Below, in pieces: positions 6,698-14,141 of a stretch of DNA of 20,402 nt. The notes under the pieces were generated by a model. It was not told the DNA's origin. It made no database searches and saw nothing but the letters and a program-made list of their open reading frames with translations. The stretch covers positions 1-20,402 of the forward strand of contig DAHWUP010000011.1 of the NCBI GenBank assembly GCA_027334565.1, written 5' to 3'. The position numbers were made by a program, and so were the translations under genes. Numbering within the stretch: position 1 is the first letter of the stretch; each line of letters starts with the position of its first letter. Origin of the DNA: Candidatus Levyibacteriota bacterium. Its GTDB lineage: Bacteria > Patescibacteria > Microgenomatia > Levybacterales > UBA12049.

Positions 6698-7456
6698 CTA
6701 TTTACTATCCGCTTTCAGGGTTTTGATGGCTTCCTGGACCGTCGTCATGAATTGCGCCGGGAAGATGATGGTCGAATTCTTTTCCGTTGCTATTTCGGCC
6801 ATCGTTTGCAGAGTCCGCAGTTGTAAAGAGACGGGATGCCGAGTGATGAGGTCGGCCGCTTCGCCCAGTTTCTGGGCGGCCTGAAATTCGCCCTCGGCGG
6901 CGACGATTTTGGCGCGTCGTTCCCTTTCGGCTTCTGCTTCCTTGGCCATCGCCCGCTGCATATTTTCGGGCAAGACAATATCCTTGATTTCGACGGCCGT
7001 CACCTGAACGCCCCACGGTTCTGTATGAGCGTCGATGACATTTTTGATCTGGGTATTGATATCGGAAGTGGTTGACAGTAATTGGTCGAGGACGAATTGG
7101 CCGACAACATTGCGGACGGTTGTCTGGCTGATTTGATTGACGGCCTTCTCTATATTTTCGATGGCGATGACGGATTTTTGCGGGTCAACCACATGGTAAT
7201 AAGCGACGGCGGCAATATCGATGGAGACATTGTCCTTAGTGATGATTTTTTGCGAGGGGATTTCCATTGTCACCGTCCGTAAAGTCGTCAGCTGCATCCG
7301 TTCAAAAATCGGGATGAGGATGATCAATCCCGGTCCGCGGACCCCGGTCACCCGGCCCAGGAAGAAAATCACTCCCCGATCGTATTCCTGGACGACCTTG
7401 ACGCTCATGAAGAAAAAGACGACGGCCAGCACGATTAATATTCCGAGCACTGTCAT
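6698..7456 (-). CDS. Slipin / stomatin-like SPFH (Band 7) membrane protein
   Basis: The 252-residue protein starts with a hydrophobic segment (MTVLGILIVLAVVFFFMSV), then the SPFH domain: QEYDRGVIFFLGRVTGVRGPG, IPIFERMQLTTLRTVTMEIP, TKDNVSIDIAAVAYYHVVDP, followed by a helical region with the typical EREAxA-like stretch (KEAEAERERRAKIVAAEGE) and an oligomerisation tail. Slipins form membrane scaffolds; many are encoded beside NfeD, which is absent here. The frame stays open upstream to 7642, but homology to slipins begins at the ATG at 7456. There is no Shine-Dalgarno; a TATACT box ends six bases before this ATG, which suggests a leaderless transcript in addition to read-through from the upstream operon. 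Confidence 0.93.
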   Translation of the reverse strand: MTVLGILIVLAVVFFFMSVKVVQEYDRGVIFFLGRVTGVRGPGLIILIPIFERMQLTTLRTVTMEIPSQKIITKDNVSIDIAAVAYYHVVDPQKSVIAIENIEKAVNQISQTTVRNVVGQFVLDQLLSTTSDINTQIKNVIDAHTEPWGVQVTAVEIKDIVLPENMQRAMAKEAEAERERRAKIVAAEGEFQAAQKLGEAADLITRHPVSLQLRTLQTMAEIATEKNSTIIFPAQFMTTVQEAIKTLKADSK

Positions 7457-7462
7457 ATTATC

Positions 7463-7468
7463 AGTATA
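7463..7468 (-). promoter_or_regulatory. -10 box for a leaderless slipin transcript
   Basis: TATACT on the minus strand lies six bases upstream of the ATG at 7456, so transcription would start at or next to the A of the start codon. No convincing -35 box was identified. Confidence 0.35.
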
Positions 7469-7475
7469 TATTATT

Positions 7476-7852
7476 TCAGGGATAAATCCAGTACTCCACT
7501 TCGTCAAGAATATTGCCCGACAGATTCTTCTTTTTGTATTCATCCCTGATTCCCCCGCCGAGGGCTTCGACGATCCGCCGGCTGGGAAAATTTTTCTTAT
7601 CGATCGGGTATTTGATATATTCGTATTCGATGTTTTCGTCAATCCATTTTTTCAAACCGGTCATTGCCTCCAAGCCGTAATTTTTGCCGTGGGCGCTTTT
7701 TTTCAGCCAGATTCTCAACTTCAAAATTTTTTTGTCGATGTCGATGGCGCTTTCCGGAGTAAATTCCCTAAAAATCGTTGCGGCGTATCCATCTGAAGCG
7801 GTTTCAGTTTAAGGCGACTTGTTTTGATGCCCGTTTGGTGAAGGTTGAGCAT
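7476..7852 (-). pseudogene. GNAT acetyltransferase pseudogene (frameshift plus internal deletion)
   Basis: Reading starts at the ATG at 7852, coupled to the previous stop as TAATG, and gives a GNAT-like beginning (IKTSRLKLKPLQMD). Near 7785 the homology moves to another frame (TIFREFTPESAID), a one-base-type frameshift. The second frame then jumps from DIDKKIL directly to LRIWLKKSAHGKNYGLEA, the acetyl-CoA-binding region of a RimJ/RimL-type GNAT, followed by NFPSRRIVEALGG and a normal C-terminus ending EVEYWIYP. The central strands of the fold (roughly 60-70 residues in relatives) are missing. Neither frame can give a working enzyme, although a short C-terminal piece could be made from TTG at 7724. 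Confidence 0.75.
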
Positions 7853-8385
7853 TAGCTGAAGCGGAATTTTTTTAAAAGGAAACCGGTTTCGAATCGGGGA
7901 TTGGTGATGACCCATTTATATAAAAGCGGCGAAACGACGGCGGACAAGATGATATTGCCACCGAGGTGATACAGGGTAAAAGGAATTTGACCAACGATAG
8001 TTGCCGTTAATGACTGATGAAACAGTAATACGCCCGTTCCCACTCCGGTGATGGCGTCGTAAACGATGGTAGCGGCGACGGCAAAACCGACGAAATGCTT
8101 GACACTCGCCGATTTATTTTTAAAATAAAGGCCGGCGGCAACTCCCAATAATCCATACGTTGTTGCTGTTACCAGCGACCAGGTGCCGAGAGTCCCGGTC
8201 AAAATGTCAAATATCAATATTGCCGATAAACAAAATATCAATCCCGACAACCAACCCCACTTTTTGGAAAACGGCATCATCGTCGCCATGACCGGTTCGA
8301 CGTTGGGCGGGTGAGGGATGATCCGCAAAATCACGACCGTCAGGAGACCGATAAAATATTTAATAACATTCTTAGTCGATTTCAT
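7852..8385 (-). CDS. ECF-type S-component-like membrane protein
   Basis: The 177-residue hydrophobic protein has about five to six membrane segments. The RIIPHPPNVEPVMATMMPF stretch after the first segment is typical of ECF transporter S-component-like families (also the DUF6580 group), and LVTATTYGLLGVAAGLYF and GVGTGVLLFHQSLTATIVGQIPF fit the fold. S components bind a vitamin or precursor and work with a shared EcfAAT module, which is not in this window. The substrate cannot be read from the sequence. The gene starts three bases after the hydrolase stop and ends in a TAATG overlap with the GNAT remnant. Confidence 0.7.
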   Translation of the reverse strand: MKSTKNVIKYFIGLLTVVILRIIPHPPNVEPVMATMMPFSKKWGWLSGLIFCLSAILIFDILTGTLGTWSLVTATTYGLLGVAAGLYFKNKSASVKHFVGFAVAATIVYDAITGVGTGVLLFHQSLTATIVGQIPFTLYHLGGNIILSAVVSPLLYKWVITNPRFETGFLLKKFRFS

Positions 8386-8388
8386 CGT

Positions 8389-9408
8389 TCACATCTTAAA
8401 CTGTTCCTTGTAAAATTGCAAGGTTCTTTCGATGACCGTTGTCCAGCTGCCCCGGTCAAAATTGTGGTCTTCACCCGGGTAAGTATAATAGTCGATTTTT
8501 ATGCCTTTTTTTTCCAGAATATCCGCCAGTTCGTCCGACCACTTTTGCGGTACTTCCTCGTCGGCTGTCCCCTGATCCAGTTGCAGCGGTGCCTTTATCC
8601 AGCTGAAATAATTAGTGAGCGAATATTTTTCCGAATCGTAATCTTTTTCGAAATTAGCAACGACTTGGCGTAACGCCTTGCCGTGATCGTCAACTTCATC
8701 TGTATAATACAAAATGGAATATGGAAACGGTTTTGATACCGGTGCCCAAAGGACGGTCGGAAAAGTGGCCCCGGAAATTTCCAAGATAGACAAAGCGATT
8801 TGGCCGCCGTTGCTATGCCCCCAGATACCGGTATGGATACCGTCGAAACGAACCGGTAGCAATTTATCCGCCAGCGATCGATTGAGATTTTTCAGAGAGG
8901 AAATTAAATCCATGACAGTGACATAAGTCAGAAAGCGGTCCTCCATTGGCTCTTTTGGCGCCGGATCGGAAAAACCATAACCGAGAAAATCCGGGGCGAG
9001 AGTGATGAAACCATTTTGCGCCAAATATTCTCCGTCCCGCAATGTTCCGTATCCCGGTACGTAACCTTTTTTGTCGACATAGCCGCGGATGAGGATAATG
9101 ACGGGATATTGGCCGGCAGTTTTTGGTACGTTCATGAGGCCGCTGACCCTTTTTCCGTTCACGTAAGAATAATAGAGATAAGAGGCAAATACCGGATTGT
9201 CCTTGATGACTTTGTCGATGACAATTGAACCGTCTGAAAACTGGGAAAGATGAAGCGAGGGAAACGAATACTGAGCTAACGTTTTTATGGGAATGTTGCC
9301 GCCGGTGCCGAGGGGAGAAATGATTTTGGTAACGGAAAATCGTTTAACAACGATAAAAGCAATAACGATTATGACGATAAAACCGATGGTAGCGAAGACC
9401 TTTTTCAT
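8389..9408 (-). CDS. Alpha/beta hydrolase (prolyl-oligopeptidase/dienelactone-hydrolase type), membrane-anchored
   Basis: The 339-residue protein has an N-terminal anchor (about residues 4-21) and an outward-facing alpha/beta-hydrolase domain. The catalytic triad is visible: Ser199 in GHSNGG, Asp283 in QGTADEEVP and His315 in GEDHNF. The strand-turn segment PVIILIRGY with LAPDFLGYGFSD is the oxyanion-hole region of S9-type hydrolases. It may act as an esterase or peptidase on extracellular substrates; the substrate is unknown. It is first in a four-gene operon. A strong extended -10 (TGCTATAAT) lies 13 bases upstream, and no Shine-Dalgarno is seen. Confidence 0.9.
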   Translation of the reverse strand: MKKVFATIGFIVIIVIAFIVVKRFSVTKIISPLGTGGNIPIKTLAQYSFPSLHLSQFSDGSIVIDKVIKDNPVFASYLYYSYVNGKRVSGLMNVPKTAGQYPVIILIRGYVDKKGYVPGYGTLRDGEYLAQNGFITLAPDFLGYGFSDPAPKEPMEDRFLTYVTVMDLISSLKNLNRSLADKLLPVRFDGIHTGIWGHSNGGQIALSILEISGATFPTVLWAPVSKPFPYSILYYTDEVDDHGKALRQVVANFEKDYDSEKYSLTNYFSWIKAPLQLDQGTADEEVPQKWSDELADILEKKGIKIDYYTYPGEDHNFDRGSWTTVIERTLQFYKEQFKM

Positions 9409-9420
9409 GCGCTACGTTTG

Positions 9421-9429
9421 ATTATAGCA
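9421..9429 (-). promoter_or_regulatory. Extended -10 promoter of the hydrolase operon
   Basis: TGCTATAAT on the minus strand is a consensus extended -10. A start near 9414 gives a leader of only about six bases before the ATG at 9408. Confidence 0.55.
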
Positions 9430-9475
9430 AACTGTAAAAATCATTCCTTAAGTGATAAAATAATGGTAGTGATCA

Positions 9476-9565
9476 GGAGAAGTCGCATAGTGGACGAGTG
9501 CGTACGCCTGGAAAGCGTATAAGACCGTAAGGTCTTCGCGGGTTCGAATCCCGCCTTCTCCGCCA
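9476..9565 (+). tRNA. tRNA-Ser (anticodon GGA)
   Basis: The acceptor strands GGAGAAG and CTTCTCC pair; the anticodon arm TACGC-CTGGAAA-GCGTA gives anticodon GGA. A long variable arm (AGACC-GTAA-GGTCT) marks a class II tRNA, and the T arm GCGGG-TTCGAAT-CCCGC is standard. Discriminator G and an encoded CCA complete the 90-base gene. A TAAAAT at 9456-9461 may be its -10 box. The tRNA marks the border between the gene-dense left side and the mobile right side. Confidence 0.97.
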
Positions 9566-9708
9566 AATGAGCACCGTAACAAAATTGTCACCTGAACTTT
9601 AGAATAAGATCGGTACATCAACCCGCTCTTTTTTTGTTTGATCTACCCCTCGCTTACCATTAAGATAGCGGAATTTAAGGCTACAATCGGTGAATTTGGT
9701 ATCTCCGT
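9566..9708. other. Non-coding stretch between tRNA-Ser and the IS1595 element
   Basis: No coding frame is supported here. A run of seven T after CCCGCTC (about 9628-9637) could end tRNA transcription, but no good stem precedes it. Confidence 0.3.
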
Positions 9709-10449
9709 GGGTCTTGTCTAGTTAACGGTTGAAAAACTGCTAAAATAGACTGTTATGAAGACCCAAAGAGCGTTTTTAAAACGATCAAGAATTTCGAGGG
9801 TGAAATTTCATCTTATAGTAAAGTACTTTTGTGATGACTTAACTGCCCTCACAACCAGTAAACTGGTAGAGGTCAATAGACATACGGTTGAAAGATATTA
9901 CACCCTACTGAGAAGGCGAATATTTGAGGAATCGTTGAAAGAGGAGAAATTACAAGGAGAAGTCGAGGTTGATGAGAGATATTTTGGTCCAACCAGGGTA
10001 CGAGGGAAAGAAGGACGAGGAGCAGGGAAAAAGATACCCGTGATTGGTCTTTTGAAACGGAACGGGAAGGTGTACACCAAAATTGTAACCAACTGTAGCC
10101 GTGAGGAGCTCATGCCGGTTATTAAAGGCAAGGTCATTGAGGGATCAACGGTCTACACTGACGGATGGACAAGCTATGATGGGCTACTCCTCTATGGCTA
10201 CAAGCACAGACGAATCTATCACAGCCATAATGAGTTTGCCCGTGGTAAAAACCATGTGAATGGTATTGAATCCTTCTGGAGTTACGCCAAACGAAGGTTG
10301 AGGAAATTCAATGGGGTTGCCAAGAACAAATTCCTGTTATACTTGAAAGAGTCAGAGTGGCGGTTCAACCACCGAGGAACTATGAAACAATCGCTGAAAA
10401 AACTTATCGAATTTAAGACTTATAGTTATTAGTTATCTAGACTAGACCC
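9709..10449 (+). mobile_element. IS1595-family insertion sequence (IS1016-like), complete
   Basis: Terminal inverted repeats are GGGTCTTGTCTAGTTAAC (9709-9726) and, as reverse complement, GGGTCTAGTCTAGATAAC (10432-10449), 16 of 18 bases identical. They enclose one transposase gene in a 741-bp element, a usual size for short IS1595 members. The eight bases outside each end (ATCTCCGT and TTTGAGAA) do not match, so no target duplication is visible and one flank was probably rearranged after insertion. Confidence 0.85.
9755..10432 (+). CDS. IS1595-family transposase
   Basis: The 225-residue protein has the ISXO2-like DDE core: D73 in VDERYFG, D136 in YTDGWTSY and E172 in HVNGIESFW. The N-terminal zinc ribbon of larger IS1595 members is missing, as in the IS1016-like subgroup, so this is not a truncation. 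The TAG stop ends on the first base of the right inverted repeat. The gene appears intact and possibly active. Confidence 0.93.
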   Translation: MKTQRAFLKRSRISRVKFHLIVKYFCDDLTALTTSKLVEVNRHTVERYYTLLRRRIFEESLKEEKLQGEVEVDERYFGPTRVRGKEGRGAGKKIPVIGLLKRNGKVYTKIVTNCSREELMPVIKGKVIEGSTVYTDGWTSYDGLLLYGYKHRRIYHSHNEFARGKNHVNGIESFWSYAKRRLRKFNGVAKNKFLLYLKESEWRFNHRGTMKQSLKKLIEFKTYSY

Positions 10450-10451
10450 TT

Positions 10452-10464
10452 TGAGAAAGTCAGG
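10452..10464 (+). repeat. Solitary IS1634-type terminal repeat
   Basis: TGAGAAAGTCAGG is identical to the 13-bp terminal repeat of the IS1634-family element at 17981-19528, in the orientation of that element's right end. The match to the reverse complement of its left end is longer (17 bases, beginning TTTGAG and running two bases past the end). No second end or transposase accompanies it here; it begins three bases after the IS1595 end. Confidence 0.6.
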
Positions 10465-10601
10465 AGGACATCTTAGAGTTTTTTAAAAGAGGATACGTTA
10501 ATCATATTGAAAAGATGAAATTTTAACTTTGGGGTATTATATCAATTTAAAGAAGTTAATTCAGACCCATTTTTTGACACTTAAGCCTACTTAAGCCATA
10601 A

Positions 10602-10663
10602 AAATTCAAAAGACCAAAGTTCAAAAAGCCAAAAGAACCAAGAGACCAAAAATCAAGAACCTA
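10602..10663. repeat. Low-complexity GTTCAAAA/AGACCAAA repeat downstream of the MoxR gene
   Basis: Degenerate units such as TTCAAAAGACCAAAG, TTCAAAAAGCCAAAAG, AACCAAGAGACCAAAA and ATCAAGAACC follow one another immediately after the stop of the MoxR gene. This belongs to the same style of repeat as 443-474. No strong terminator stem is present in 10465-10601, where I see no gene either, only a short direct repeat CTTAAGCC-TA-CTTAAGCC. Confidence 0.5.
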
Positions 10664-10665
10664 AA

Positions 10666-13302
10666 CTATCGAGAAGGGCAGATCCCCAAGCTGGAGACCG
10701 AGAGGCCGGGATCGTAGTCGTCCACGTTCAGACCAGTCGAGCCGAAGTAGCCGACGAAGACAAGACTGCCGAGGGACGAGCGCGTTTGTCCCCAATCATA
10801 AACGCCTCCTAATAGGCGCTCTCCTGTATTTGTGTAGTAAAGCATAGTGTCCCAAACAGTCTCCGTGGCTGTTCTTCTTTTTATATCAGCACTAGTTGCC
10901 CCTTTTCTTTTAAGACCGCCCTGATATTGTTTTAACAGAGTTTCTTGATCGTTCCAAGTTTGATTCAAAGATCCATCTAATACCTCTTTTTTAACCAATG
11001 CCCATTGAAGTTTTATTTCTCCGACACCAGCTGTTTTATAGAATTTTTCATCTGCATACCAGTCTACTGAACTAGAGTGATAAAAGGGGGTTCCTGATTT
11101 TCCGAGCGGGTCTTTTTTAATTAATTCTTGAAGCTCTCGAAGTGTTATCGGCACTTCTCTACCTCCACGAAGCATAGTGTCCGGTCGCAGTACTAACATT
11201 TCCCCGTTCTGTTTGGCTAACTGTAAGTCTTGCTCTGTATAAGTAAAGGCTGGTAGTTTATCAACGTCAAATTCAACATTAACACCGATCGCCTTAAGTT
11301 TTTGCTCCATCGTTCTAATTGCATCCTTGCCTAAAAAGTCTCTTCCAAGAACCTCTTTTGCTCTCTCCATCATGCCACCCAAATTTTCAACTTGAGGCTC
11401 TTCTGCCTCAACAACTTCTTCTCCAAGCAATTCTTCAGCTTCGGCAGATACCGGACGCTTGAAACGTCTATAAGGATCGAGTTTCGCAACTCGACCAGCA
11501 GATAAATAATCACGGCTTCCCTTTTTGAACGCTTTTTTTGCTGTATTTCCGCTCCAACGATCTAATGTCTCCTGTGTTAGTCCCGATACCATAAGCTCTT
11601 GTGCTTTATGACCTTTTAAAAATCCCTTAAGAGCAAATATTTCAGTAAGGTAATATCTGTCTTCTTCTGGATAGGCTCTGTTATTAACAAACTCTAAAAT
11701 TCTTCCGTTTAGATATTCATCAAAACTTATTCCGCTTACTTGAGCAGCTGACCAACCCTTGAGCATGTCAAGGGTTCTTCCCGGATCAAGAAGGGCTTTT
11801 TTCAAAGAGGCTGATTTTCCAGTCGTGGCTTGACCTCTTGCTTCAAGAAAAGACCCCGTTGCTGGATCAGTAACAACTTTTCTGCCTTGATATGCGTCTT
11901 GTATCCACGAAGCCGCATCACATAAGTTTTTAAGGACTGTTTTTGCGTCATTTTCAGATAGCGGTACACCGCCCCGCTTATCCATCAAAAATGATAAAGC
12001 AAGATCATAGACTTCAAATGCTGGAATATAATCAACGTCCATTGGCGCGTCAAAAACACGCACAATTGCCGGATCAAGTTCTGTGGCCGTAGTGTGCTTT
12101 TCGCTTTTTATATTTGCGGTTGCTGACACGGCGTAATCAGACCCAACATCAAAACTACCGGCTGAGTCTGTTTGAACCTTAATTCCCTTTTCACCCGGAC
12201 GGGCGTTTAAAATAGTTTTTATACCCATAACAGACTGGTTAGGGGCTCTGTCAATTTCGTCAAAAAGGAATGGTTGACCCTTGCCATCCCTACCAGTCAT
12301 AGCTCTTACCAAAGGTGCGGGTCTAAACACATCACCAACCTGAACTTGAAAGCCAGTTTTCCCTAATAATTCATAAATGCTCATGTCTTGATGTCCGGTG
12401 ACGGATTCTGGACTAATACCAAAAAGTTTATGTGAGGCGTGTTTAATCATTTCGGTCTTGCCTGTCCCTGTCTCTCCTGTAAGAAGAACTTTTTTACCTT
12501 CAGACCAGTAAGTTTCAATTTTCCGCAAATACCCCTTTCTGGTGGGAGTTTCTGCAAACCTATCGGTTTGTAACTGTCCTTGATATTCCTGTAATTCTTG
12601 TACTCTTACCTTATCAAAAACACCCACATCCTTGAGTAAATCAAGTCTTCGCTGTTTAGCAATATCTCTTAAGGACTGATTATCTTCAATCATCTGTCTT
12701 TCAACTGTAGTAAGTACTCTACCCTGAACTTGTGCCTCTCTGGTCATCCTGATTGCCATAATGTCCACCTGCTCTACAAATCTATCTAAACCCCGTACCT
12801 CTCTTGCTTGATGACGAATACGGACTTGACCGCTTAAATCTTCTTTAAATCTGTCATAAAGTCCGGGAGCTGAAAATACTTGATCTAGTCTTGTTTCTAT
12901 TTCTGTTATTCTTGCTTGACTTCGGGTAACTACATCGGTTAGGGATTCCGCGCTTGCAGCATGGAGTAAATCGCCTATCTTTCCTTGTTGGATTTTAGCT
13001 CCTCTTTCCTCAAGAGTTAATGGCTTTGTTGTAGCTTGTGGTTCTGTATCTCTTTGTTTTCTGACAATGTCACTTTTCAAATCATCACGTTCTACGAAAA
13101 GATCATAAGCCTCAGTTATCAGTTGTTGAGGATTTTCCGGTTGAGTGGCTTTTCCTTTTACCGCCTCTGTAACTTTTGATAAAAAACCGCCAGTGGGTTT
13201 TGTCTCTTCTGGTTTTTTGACACCCTGCATCCGAAGCCACCGATCGGCTACTTGGGTGTCTCTTGGTGTTGGTTTTCCTACTTCTCCGCCTATATCAGAC
13301 AT
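10666..13302 (-). CDS. MoxR-type AAA+ ATPase with C-terminal, apparently DGR-diversified domain
   Basis: The 878-residue protein has a long helical N-terminal region (1-250), an AAA_5/MoxR ATPase (about 255-450) with Walker A GETGTGKT (276-283), Walker B FLFDEID (D348, E349), sensor SATAN (393-397) and an Arg-finger-like DPAIVRVFD, a helical middle (450-660), and a C-terminal domain (about 680-878) not shared by ordinary MoxR proteins. That domain ends with WDTMLYYTNTGERLLGG, YDWGQTRSS, a hypervariable-looking stretch and SLGICPSR, a layout like the C-type-lectin/formylglycine-enzyme-like targets of diversity-generating retroelements. MoxR ATPases work as chaperone-like motors with vWA partners; the upstream gene, five bases away, is such a partner. 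No Shine-Dalgarno precedes the ATG, so translation probably depends on coupling. Known: AAA+ and vWA pairing. Inferred: the variable tail recognises changing ligands. Confidence 0.9.
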   Translation of the reverse strand: MSDIGGEVGKPTPRDTQVADRWLRMQGVKKPEETKPTGGFLSKVTEAVKGKATQPENPQQLITEAYDLFVERDDLKSDIVRKQRDTEPQATTKPLTLEERGAKIQQGKIGDLLHAASAESLTDVVTRSQARITEIETRLDQVFSAPGLYDRFKEDLSGQVRIRHQAREVRGLDRFVEQVDIMAIRMTREAQVQGRVLTTVERQMIEDNQSLRDIAKQRRLDLLKDVGVFDKVRVQELQEYQGQLQTDRFAETPTRKGYLRKIETYWSEGKKVLLTGETGTGKTEMIKHASHKLFGISPESVTGHQDMSIYELLGKTGFQVQVGDVFRPAPLVRAMTGRDGKGQPFLFDEIDRAPNQSVMGIKTILNARPGEKGIKVQTDSAGSFDVGSDYAVSATANIKSEKHTTATELDPAIVRVFDAPMDVDYIPAFEVYDLALSFLMDKRGGVPLSENDAKTVLKNLCDAASWIQDAYQGRKVVTDPATGSFLEARGQATTGKSASLKKALLDPGRTLDMLKGWSAAQVSGISFDEYLNGRILEFVNNRAYPEEDRYYLTEIFALKGFLKGHKAQELMVSGLTQETLDRWSGNTAKKAFKKGSRDYLSAGRVAKLDPYRRFKRPVSAEAEELLGEEVVEAEEPQVENLGGMMERAKEVLGRDFLGKDAIRTMEQKLKAIGVNVEFDVDKLPAFTYTEQDLQLAKQNGEMLVLRPDTMLRGGREVPITLRELQELIKKDPLGKSGTPFYHSSSVDWYADEKFYKTAGVGEIKLQWALVKKEVLDGSLNQTWNDQETLLKQYQGGLKRKGATSADIKRRTATETVWDTMLYYTNTGERLLGGVYDWGQTRSSLGSLVFVGYFGSTGLNVDDYDPGLSVSSLGICPSR
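10669..10785 (-). other. Candidate DGR variable region (VR) at the 3' end of the MoxR gene
   Basis: Codons 841-870 (10782-10693) contain only 9 A in 90 bases on the coding strand; 25 of 30 codons end in C or T, 5 in G and none in A, while the rest of the gene is AT-rich and uses A-ending codons freely. DGRs copy a template and replace its adenines with random bases, so AAC/AAT template codons become NNC/NNT and adenine falls. The stretch sits in the last exon-like ~100 bases before the stop, the usual VR position, with a more constant 3' part (GGGATCTGCCCTTCTCGA) that could be the initiation-of-mutagenic-homing side. No template repeat or reverse transcriptase is in the window. Confidence 0.7.
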
Positions 13303-13307
13303 ATGTT

Positions 13308-14141
13308 TTAATGATCAACTTTTGGCAATACGTCTTCTGTATTACCTGAAATGCTTAAAGGACTTAAAATGTCTTTTTCTAATATAATTCTAACACTTTC
13401 TGGATATTGATCCGTAGAGGAACAAACAGTGGTATCCTCTGCTCCATAAACTTCTTGAATGTTACCCACATCACCGGCAGAAGGGACAAAGGCGATTGCT
13501 TTAACTTTTACGCCTAACTCCCTTAATTCTCTAGCTTTTTTATTTGTTTGTGCTCGTGCTTGTGGTTCTGAAAGACCCGCATAATTACTTCCGCCATCAG
13601 TGGTAACAATAACGGCAACTTTTCTTTTACCTGATTTAAGTTCAGCTGCAAAAACTGAATCGTTTACTATCCTTTGACGAATTTCTTTTTCAATAAGCAC
13701 TAAGGCGTCATAATCATTAGTACCTATATTCCCTAATTCCAGCATTCTCTTAAAAATTTCTACTCTTTGTTTTTCAGTTAAGCCTTTTGATAATTCTTTA
13801 AAAGTCCCTACTCTTGGGTCATCAGGCTTGTTAACGGGGACGCCAAAACCTACAAATGCGGTGTTTATATCAAGTCTTAGCGGATCTGGTAACTGTTCTT
13901 CTTCTAACATATCGTCGCCTTCTTTTAATGCTTCCGCCTCTAAAATTGCTCCCCTTCTTTGTTCGCGAGCTTTGTCCCCAGACATACTACCGCTTAAATC
14001 TTTAACAAAATAAATATCGGCTTTGCCGGAAATATCCTCTGGAACAACTGTACCCTCAAAGTCTTTCATGGTTTTGGGGTTAGTTACTCCAGACTGGACG
14101 TCCATGTATGTTTGTATTGTCACCGCAAAACACAATGTCAT
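13308..14141 (-). CDS. C-terminal part of a vWA-domain protein, split off by an IS630 insertion
   Basis: The 277-residue frame carries a von Willebrand A domain: MIDAS motif DLSGSMS (D48, S50, S52), a probable MIDAS Thr in IGTNDYD (T141) and Asp in TTDGGSN (D182). This is the CobT/CoxE-like partner type of MoxR ATPases. Its first nine residues (MTLCFAVTI) come from the IS terminal repeat; from QTYMDVQ onward it is the continuation of the frame ending at 15206. The ATG at 14141 overlaps the transposase TGA as ATGA, so the half may still be translated by coupling. It ends five bases before the MoxR gene. In the undisrupted gene it would be residues 372-639. Confidence 0.85.
   Translation of the reverse strand: MTLCFAVTIQTYMDVQSGVTNPKTMKDFEGTVVPEDISGKADIYFVKDLSGSMSGDKAREQRRGAILEAEALKEGDDMLEEEQLPDPLRLDINTAFVGFGVPVNKPDDPRVGTFKELSKGLTEKQRVEIFKRMLELGNIGTNDYDALVLIEKEIRQRIVNDSVFAAELKSGKRKVAVIVTTDGGSNYAGLSEPQARAQTNKKARELRELGVKVKAIAFVPSAGDVGNIQEVYGAEDTTVCSSTDQYPESVRIILEKDILSPLSISGNTEDVLPKVDH

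Noticed and set aside
7457..7642. Longer N-terminus for the slipin (in-frame start at 7642)
   Set aside because: The extension is the out-of-frame shadow of the GNAT remnant; slipin homology and a hydrophobic N-terminus begin exactly at the ATG at 7456.
7221..7796. 191-codon plus-strand open frame
   Set aside because: It lies antisense to the slipin start, the GNAT remnant and their junction, and its product has no recognisable motif; the minus-strand readings are clearly real.
10465..10601. DGR template repeat or reverse transcriptase next to the variable region
   Set aside because: No sequence resembling the variable region and no reverse-transcriptase motif (such as YxDD) was found in this stretch or elsewhere in the window.
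10602..10663. CRISPR-like repeat array
   Set aside because: Units are short, degenerate and contiguous with no regular repeat-spacer periodicity; it is a low-complexity tract.
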